Assembly: GCF_937890665.1 (NCBI RefSeq)
Contig: NZ_CALADU010000206.1
Location: forward strand, 1-7,568
Direction: 5' to 3'
Source of the DNA: an uncultured Subdoligranulum sp.
GTDB taxonomy: Bacteria > Bacillota_A > Clostridia > Oscillospirales > Ruminococcaceae
DNA: 7,568 nucleotides
In this document: positions 5,454 through 7,568 of the stretch, piece after piece
Position numbering within the stretch: the stretch's first letter is position 1
How the letters are laid out: every line of letters starts with the position of its first letter
The notes under the pieces: generated by a model
Databases searched by the model: none
What the model was told of the DNA's origin: nothing
Seen by the model: the letters and a program-made list of their open reading frames with translations, nothing else
Program-made: the position numbers and the translations under genes

Positions 5454-5482
5454 TTTACACCGTGGGGGCAAACTGTTATAAT
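5454..5482 (+). promoter_or_regulatory. Promoter of the dnaD-helicase loader operon
   Basis: TTTACA (5454-5459), a 17-bp spacer and TATAAT (5477-5482), with an extended -10 TG at 5474-5475 (TGTTATAAT). Transcription should start near 5489, giving a short leader of under 30 bases before the ATG at 5516. This is a strong housekeeping promoter. Confidence 0.85.
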
Positions 5483-5515
5483 ACAATTACTTTGTAAAGT
5501 GGGGAGATTTGCGGT

Positions 5516-6424
5516 ATGGGCTATCGGGTAAAACCTTATAACGGAGACACCTTGCCGGTGCCGGAGATCGTGCTGAAACATTTGGCGCAGGCCGACGGCG
5601 ACACCGTGCGGACCGCTCTCTATGTACTGCAAACCAAGGACACCGACCCGCGTACCATCGCCCGGGCATTGGGTTTGCCCAGCATCGAAGCCGCTCGCCG
5701 CGCCTTGCAATATTGGGCCGGAGCCGGCCTTTTGGAAAGTGCCCGAGGAGTAACCGTTGACGCCCCCGCCGAAGAGAAGTGCGTCAATCTGGACCTTTCC
5801 ACCCTAAATGACCCCTATATAGCTGTCCTGTGTGAAGAAGCCCAGACAGCTTTCGGCAAGGCACTGAGCCGCAGCGAGATGCAGCGTTTGGTCGCCTTAT
5901 ACCTGCAAGAAGGCTGGAAACCCGATGTGATCCTGCTGTGCTGTGCCGAGGTAGCCCGGCAGGGCCGCCGCAGCGTGGCAGCGGTGGCGCGGGAATTGGC
6001 CCGTTGGCGGGAAGACGGTGTGGAGTCCGGAGAAGATGCTGAGCGTCATCTGCGCAAAGTCAAGCAGCGGGAGGAATGGTGCGCCGATGCAGCCGCCCAG
6101 TTTGGAATTGAGCCTTCGGCATTGACCCGTTGGGAACGGGGCGCTATCGCCCGTTGGCATGAAGAGTGGGGCCTTGACCGTGAGATGATCGATGAGGCAT
6201 TGCTGCGTGCCGGCAGTAAAAACACGGTACGCTATGTGGACGGCATCCTGCGGGCGTGGCGTGCACAGGGCATTACTACCGTGGCTGCTGCCCGCGGGCA
6301 GGGACAGCTGGCCGGCAGCAACATTTTGACCACCGAACGTCCCGCCGCCCAGCAACCGGCAGCCAGCGCCCAGAAAGATCTATTTAACCGCAACTGGGCG
6401 GCCATGTTTGACGAGGAGGGCTAA
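5516..6424 (+). CDS. DnaD-domain replication initiation protein with two DnaD-like modules
   Basis: A 302-residue cytoplasmic protein. Residues ~14-80 look like a winged-helix oligomerisation domain (TVRTALYVLQ, DPRTIARALGLPSIEAARRALQYW, GLLES). Two DnaD/DnaB_2-type helical modules follow: ~98-170 (LSRSEMQRLVALYLQEGW … VARELARWREDGV) and ~185-255 (LTRWERGAIARWHEEWGL … YVDGILRAWRAQGIT). The second contains the family's YxxxILxxW motif at 240-248. The Ala/Gln-rich tail (255-285) ends in DLFNRNWAAMFDEEG, typical of the acidic-aromatic ends of these proteins. DnaD and DnaB of B. subtilis remodel origin DNA and help deliver the replicative helicase; the same role is inferred here from the domains and from the helicase-loader gene 3 bases downstream. 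GGGGAG (5501-5506) precedes the ATG by 9 bases. The tandem arrangement is closer to DnaB than to single-module DnaD, so I give no symbol. Confidence 0.85.
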   Translation: MGYRVKPYNGDTLPVPEIVLKHLAQADGDTVRTALYVLQTKDTDPRTIARALGLPSIEAARRALQYWAGAGLLESARGVTVDAPAEEKCVNLDLSTLNDPYIAVLCEEAQTAFGKALSRSEMQRLVALYLQEGWKPDVILLCCAEVARQGRRSVAAVARELARWREDGVESGEDAERHLRKVKQREEWCADAAAQFGIEPSALTRWERGAIARWHEEWGLDREMIDEALLRAGSKNTVRYVDGILRAWRAQGITTVAAARGQGQLAGSNILTTERPAAQQPAASAQKDLFNRNWAAMFDEEG

Positions 6425-6427
6425 TCC

Positions 6428-7387
6428 ATGCGTACCAAAGACGAATTGTTCCGTGCCGCGCAGCGCGAGATTGCGTCCCGCCGCCAGTATGCCGTAATGC
6501 AGGCCGAGACAGCCCGCCGTGCAGCGTTTGCCGCCCACCCTGCTCTGGCCGCCGCAGACGATGCACAGATGCGCGCCGGGTTGGCCTTGGCCAAAACCGC
6601 CGCGCTGGGCGGCGACGTCGACGCAGCCCGTGCCGCGCTGGCCCAAGCTGACGCAGCCCTTGTCGCAGCTACCCAAGAGGCCGGCTACGGGGAGAATGCC
6701 TTTCAGCCCGCCTACTCCTGCCCGCTATGCCACGACACCGGTATGTACAACGGGAACCCTTGCCGCTGTGTTGCCGATATTGCCCGGCGTCTGCGGCGGG
6801 ATGAGATCAACGCAGCCAGTCCCTTGGGGCTGTGCCAATTTTCTACCTTTGATGTGAACCGCTACTCCCCTGAGGTGGAACCGGAACTGGGCATCTCGGC
6901 CCGGGCCTATATGGAAAAACTGCTGCATTTCTGCGAAAATTACGCCCAAAAGTTCAGTTGTAAGAGTACGAACCTGCTGTTTATGGGCCACACGGGGTTG
7001 GGCAAAACCCATCTGGCCCTAGCCATTGCGGACGGCGTCTTAAACGGCGGTCATGATGTGCTGTATACCAGTGCCGCCGCACTGGCTGCCCGACTGGGGC
7101 GAGAACATTTTGATTTTGACAGCGGCGACGAGTGGCTGAACCCCTGCCAAGAAGCCGATCTGTTGATTTTGGATGATCTGGGCACCGAGTATATTACCCC
7201 GTTGACGATCAGTGTCCTGTACGAACTGATCAACACCCGGATGCTCACCGAACGTCCCACCATCTATACCACCAACATCACCGACCAGAGCGTTTTTGTG
7301 GCCCGTTATACCGAAAAAGTGGCCAGCCGCATGCTGGGCGGATGCAAGATGTTCAAATTTTTTGGCACCGACCAGCGCCTACAATAA
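6428..7387 (+). CDS. DnaC/DnaI-like AAA+ helicase loader ATPase
   Basis: A 319-residue cytoplasmic ATPase. Residues ~1-90 are Ala-rich and helical, likely a coiled region. A zinc-binding motif follows: Cys98, Cys101, Cys112, Cys114 (CPLCHDTGMYNGNPCRC). The AAA+ core has Walker A GHTGLGKT (187-194), Walker B LLILDDLG (245-251), a sensor-1-like TTN at 281-283, and the arginine-finger region EKVASRML with Arg300. This is the DnaC/DnaI family layout: the N-terminal zinc domain contacts the replicative helicase and the AAA+ part responds to ATP and single-stranded DNA. The ribosome binding site AGGAGGG (6414-6420) lies inside the last codons of the DnaD-type gene, 7 bases from the ATG; the 3-base gap shows a tightly coupled operon. 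Coupled expression suits proteins acting together at the origin. No phage genes surround it, so it is probably the chromosomal loader. Confidence 0.88.
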   Translation: MRTKDELFRAAQREIASRRQYAVMQAETARRAAFAAHPALAAADDAQMRAGLALAKTAALGGDVDAARAALAQADAALVAATQEAGYGENAFQPAYSCPLCHDTGMYNGNPCRCVADIARRLRRDEINAASPLGLCQFSTFDVNRYSPEVEPELGISARAYMEKLLHFCENYAQKFSCKSTNLLFMGHTGLGKTHLALAIADGVLNGGHDVLYTSAAALAARLGREHFDFDSGDEWLNPCQEADLLILDDLGTEYITPLTISVLYELINTRMLTERPTIYTTNITDQSVFVARYTEKVASRMLGGCKMFKFFGTDQRLQ

Positions 7388-7391
7388 GCAA

Positions 7392-7430
7392 ACAGCCGCA
7401 TCGGATTTTGTTCCGGTGCGGCTGTCTTTT
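7392..7430 (+). terminator. Intrinsic terminator of the dnaD-helicase loader operon
   Basis: A 14-bp stem (ACAGCCGCATCGGA at 7392-7405 with 7412-7425, one G-U pair) has loop TTTTGT and is followed by CTTTTGTCT. It lies 4 bases past the stop codon. Confidence 0.88.
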
Positions 7431-7464
7431 GTCTCTATCGATTTTGGTATCTGCGCAGAATATG

Positions 7465-7501
7465 AAAAAGCCGCGAGCCTACCCTAACGATACGCTCGCG
7501 G
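7465..7501 (-). terminator. Intrinsic terminator of the tRNA-Pro transcript
   Basis: On the minus strand CCGCGAGC (7501-7494) pairs with GCTCGCGG (7478-7471), extended after one mismatch by two more pairs, and is followed by CTTTTTC. It lies 15 bases downstream of the tRNA 3' end, so the tRNA is probably the last element of its transcript. Confidence 0.85.
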
Positions 7502-7515
7502 TCCATCTACACAAG

Positions 7516-7568
7516 TCGGAGTGACGGGATTCGAACCCACGGCCTCTTGGTCCCGAACCAAGCGCGCT
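7516..7568 (-). tRNA. tRNA-Pro, anticodon CGG (partial, 5' end outside the window)
   Basis: Read on the minus strand, the last 53 bases give most of a tRNA: the end of the D arm, an anticodon stem-loop CTTGG-TTCGGGA-CCAAG with anticodon CGG at 7555-7553, variable loop AGGCC, T arm GTGGG-TTCGAAT-CCCGT, the acceptor 3' strand CACTCCG and discriminator A at 7516. The anticodon reads the proline codon CCG. The 5' acceptor strand, expected to be CGGAGTG, and most of the D arm lie beyond 7568. The CCA end is not encoded: CTTGT follows the discriminator, so CCA must be added enzymatically. Confidence 0.92.

Larger units (their letters stand above)
5363..5500. repeat. Two copies of TTGTAAAGT, each in an ACTTT…AAAGT dyad, at divergent promoters
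   Basis: The 9-mer TTGTAAAGT occurs at 5371-5379 and 5492-5500 in the same orientation. Each copy is the right half of a small dyad: ACTTT-7 nt-AAAGT at 5363-5379 and ACTTT-GT-AAAGT at 5489-5500. The first overlaps the -10 of the minus-strand promoter, the second lies over the likely start site of the dnaD promoter. A shared regulator is possible, but the motif is short and AT-rich. Confidence 0.35.

Noticed and set aside
7296..7524. Short plus-strand open frames overlapping the end of the helicase loader and the terminators
   Set aside because: They are out of frame with the ATPase, cross two intrinsic terminators, and lack an RBS.

Overview
The window looks like an ordinary chromosomal segment from a gut-type Clostridia, most likely an Oscillospiraceae/Ruminococcaceae relative of Faecalibacterium, Gemmiger or Subdoligranulum. 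This is inferred from GC-rich coding regions separated by AT-rich intergenic DNA, strong AGGAGG-type ribosome binding sites, Gram-positive promoters, a lipoprotein with a trigger-factor fold, an SdpR/SdpI pair and a DnaD plus DnaC/DnaI-like pair. No phage, transposon, CRISPR or plasmid signature was seen.

Layout from left to right: (1) the 3' part of an unrecognised coding region (31-327) with no usable start, probably a fragment or frameshifted gene. (2) A bidirectional terminator. (3) A minus-strand aldo/keto reductase with two C-terminal 4Fe-4S motifs. Its promoter carries a perfect 18-bp palindrome inside a 19-bp spacer, the architecture of a MerR-family-controlled promoter. (4) Divergently, a secreted lipoprotein with a trigger-factor-like FKBP prolyl isomerase domain. 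(5) An sdpR-sdpI-type operon, an ArsR-family autorepressor overlapping a six-helix membrane protein, with a consensus promoter and a 22-bp palindrome in the leader. (6) A minus-strand CarD-family RNA polymerase-binding regulator. (7) A minus-strand orotate-phosphoribosyltransferase-like protein whose PRPP motif has lost both acidic residues. (8) Divergently, a two-gene operon for a DnaD-type replication protein and a DnaC/DnaI-type AAA+ helicase loader. (9) The 3' part of a tRNA-Pro(CGG) on the minus strand, followed by its own terminator.

The transcription units are compact and well insulated: every complete protein-coding unit ends in a clear intrinsic terminator, and two of these serve convergent units. 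No gene-free stretch exceeds about 200 bases. The most informative findings are the AdhR-like operator in the reductase promoter, which suggests induction by reactive carbonyls through a regulator encoded elsewhere, and the degenerate PRPP site in the phosphoribosyltransferase-like protein. The other genes are recognisable members of known families. I do not see a convincing wholly new multi-gene system.
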